Source: UBA10001 sp964349095 (GTDB lineage Bacteria > Patescibacteriota > Patescibacteriia > Veblenbacterales > UBA10138). Taken from it: a stretch of DNA of 33,520 nt. A program made the translations under genes and the position numbers. Positions 32,713 through 33,520 of the stretch are shown here, piece after piece. Every line of letters begins with the position of its first letter. The first letter of the stretch is position 1. The stretch is from NCBI GenBank assembly GCA_964349095.1, contig CAYGFD010000002.1:1-33520 (forward strand). Direction: 5' to 3'. The notes under the pieces were generated by a model. It did not search any database. It was not told the origin of the DNA and saw only the letters and a program-made list of their open reading frames with translations.

Positions 32713-33507
32713 TTACCGACCCGAAGACATATATCGAGATCCTGATTTTGAAACATGGCCCCGCGGTCGAGAGACGGTTTCTTCGTGGTGATGTTCTCTA
32801 ATATTATTCTGACGGTTGTTACGCTCTTTATACGGACGCCCACTTGGATCCAGTAGATCTTCAAAAAGAACTTTTACTTTCCCTTGAGGAGTTTGAAAAA
32901 TTGCATACTTCCCATCACACCAAACCATAGGACCGTTTATCTCCCCCCACTTAGTTCTATGCCCGCGTGATCCTATAGCCGGCCAATCCTTTGTGAAATA
33001 ATCCTTATTTACATACTCTTCTCTATAATCTAGAATATTTGTTTCATATTTTGTTGTCCATTCGTTCAGTGTAATTACCTCTGCATTAGGCGGGAAACCT
33101 GGTGGTACCTCTAGCCCTATTGTTTTAATAGTTTCAACTGTTGCAGTTAATGGTAAGCCCACTTTAATGAATTCATTCTTAAGTGATTCTATTATTGCCG
33201 GGTACTTTAACCCCTGACTTATAAACATCGCTTTGAATTTTTCCTTATCTAAACTTGAAGAAAACTGGGGGTGTCGCTCTGCCCGAGCAGTCAGTATTCC
33301 AAATATTTTACTTTCTATATCCATCTTAAATTTATTTTCCTCCATTGTTAATTGACGACTAAATTCAATACCGGTAGTATTGTCAACCCAATTTTCTTTT
33401 TTATTTTCTTGGCCAGTCAGCTGCTCCAACTTAGTCTCGTGCACTGCCTCCGCCTCAGCCGCTGCCATTGATGGAGTTGCGGACTCCAGATTATCTCCAC
33501 TAAGCAC
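32713..33507 (-). CDS. Anonymous protein with a basic C-terminal tail, possibly cut by the window edge
   Basis: 264 codons from a GTG at 33505-33507. The same frame stays open to the right edge, so the real N-terminus may lie outside; an ATG at codon 14 is another option. The N-terminal part is acidic (AAAEAEAVHETKLEQLTGQE). The middle is helical, and a compact block, GPMVWCDGKYAIFQTPQGKV then KVLFEDLLDPSGRPY, resembles in layout the DGDQPVIVTGILGW module of the very large protein (inference). The last 35 residues are Arg/Asn/His-rich and basic. Function unknown. No strong terminator was seen between it and the promoter at 32667. Confidence 0.6.
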   Translation of the reverse strand: MLSGDNLESATPSMAAAEAEAVHETKLEQLTGQENKKENWVDNTTGIEFSRQLTMEENKFKMDIESKIFGILTARAERHPQFSSSLDKEKFKAMFISQGLKYPAIIESLKNEFIKVGLPLTATVETIKTIGLEVPPGFPPNAEVITLNEWTTKYETNILDYREEYVNKDYFTKDWPAIGSRGHRTKWGEINGPMVWCDGKYAIFQTPQGKVKVLFEDLLDPSGRPYKERNNRQNNIREHHHEETVSRPRGHVSKSGSRYMSSGR

Positions 33508-33520
33508 CCTAGGTTTATTA

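Noticed and set aside
32664..32864. 66-codon minus-strand frame beside the 264-residue gene
   Set aside because: Out of frame with the longer gene and running into the promoter of the next operon.
1..33520. tRNA, rRNA, CRISPR array, insertion sequence or prophage
   Set aside because: Apart from tmRNA no cloverleaf-type ends, no spaced repeats, and no transposase, integrase or phage structural protein were recognised; small tRNAs cannot be fully excluded by eye.

Overview
This window looks like a piece of a small-genome Patescibacteria (Candidate Phyla Radiation) chromosome, probably Parcubacteria-like. The evidence is compact housekeeping genes, genes touching or overlapping by a few bases, few Shine-Dalgarno sites, a membrane-anchored Clp-like ATPase, a Gmad2-domain protein, a stand-alone DUF2090 aldolase-like protein, and very large anonymous proteins at the right end. 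TGA is used as a stop (for example at 8459-8461), so the code is the standard bacterial one and the recoded Gracilibacteria/Absconditabacteria are unlikely. The lineage call is inference from gene content.

Layout, left to right; nearly everything is on the minus strand. (1) 80-8400 is one tight eight-gene run read from a promoter near 8424-8452: glycyl-tRNA synthetase, M16 peptidase, AI-2E-type transporter, rsmI, metG, CvpA-like protein, tatD-family nuclease, rmuC. (2) 8459-14584 is a seven-gene run: small membrane protein, Clp-like ATPase, FKBP isomerase, Gmad2 protein, DUF2090 protein, SIS sugar-phosphate isomerase, pyrimidine-dimer glycosylase. (3) tgt (minus) and a CDP-alcohol phosphatidyltransferase (plus) diverge at 15.8 kb. 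(4) ileS-recO-large beta-sandwich membrane protein, 16745-22240, converges on the phosphatidyltransferase across an N-gap that appears to be an assembly artefact. (5) A stand-alone sigma-70 family factor lies at 22308-23354. (6) argS, rplT, rpmI, infC, tmRNA and smpB (23453-27336) form a translation and ribosome-rescue block. (7) 27358-28955 is a GC-rich patch with two divergent membrane-protein genes, each with its own promoter, Shine-Dalgarno and terminator; one has a long, potentially pseudoknotted leader RNA. (8) 28959-33507 carries three anonymous genes, including one of over 1,100 codons interrupted by a second N-gap.

The genes mainly serve translation (four aminoacyl-tRNA synthetases, L20, L35, IF3, tgt, rsmI), ribosome rescue (tmRNA and SmpB), DNA repair (RecO, RmuC, the dimer glycosylase, possibly TatD), protein handling at the membrane (M16, FKBP, Clp-like) and a short sugar-phosphate step (PGI/PMI with DUF2090). 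The most unusual items are the Clp-like ATPase, whose D1 motor and both pore loops have lost key residues; the leader RNA at 27901-27996; the GC-rich island; a tmRNA tag of about 22 residues ending in Leu-Ala; and several operons that appear to start with leaderless or nearly leaderless mRNAs. No tRNA, rRNA, CRISPR array, insertion sequence or prophage was seen.
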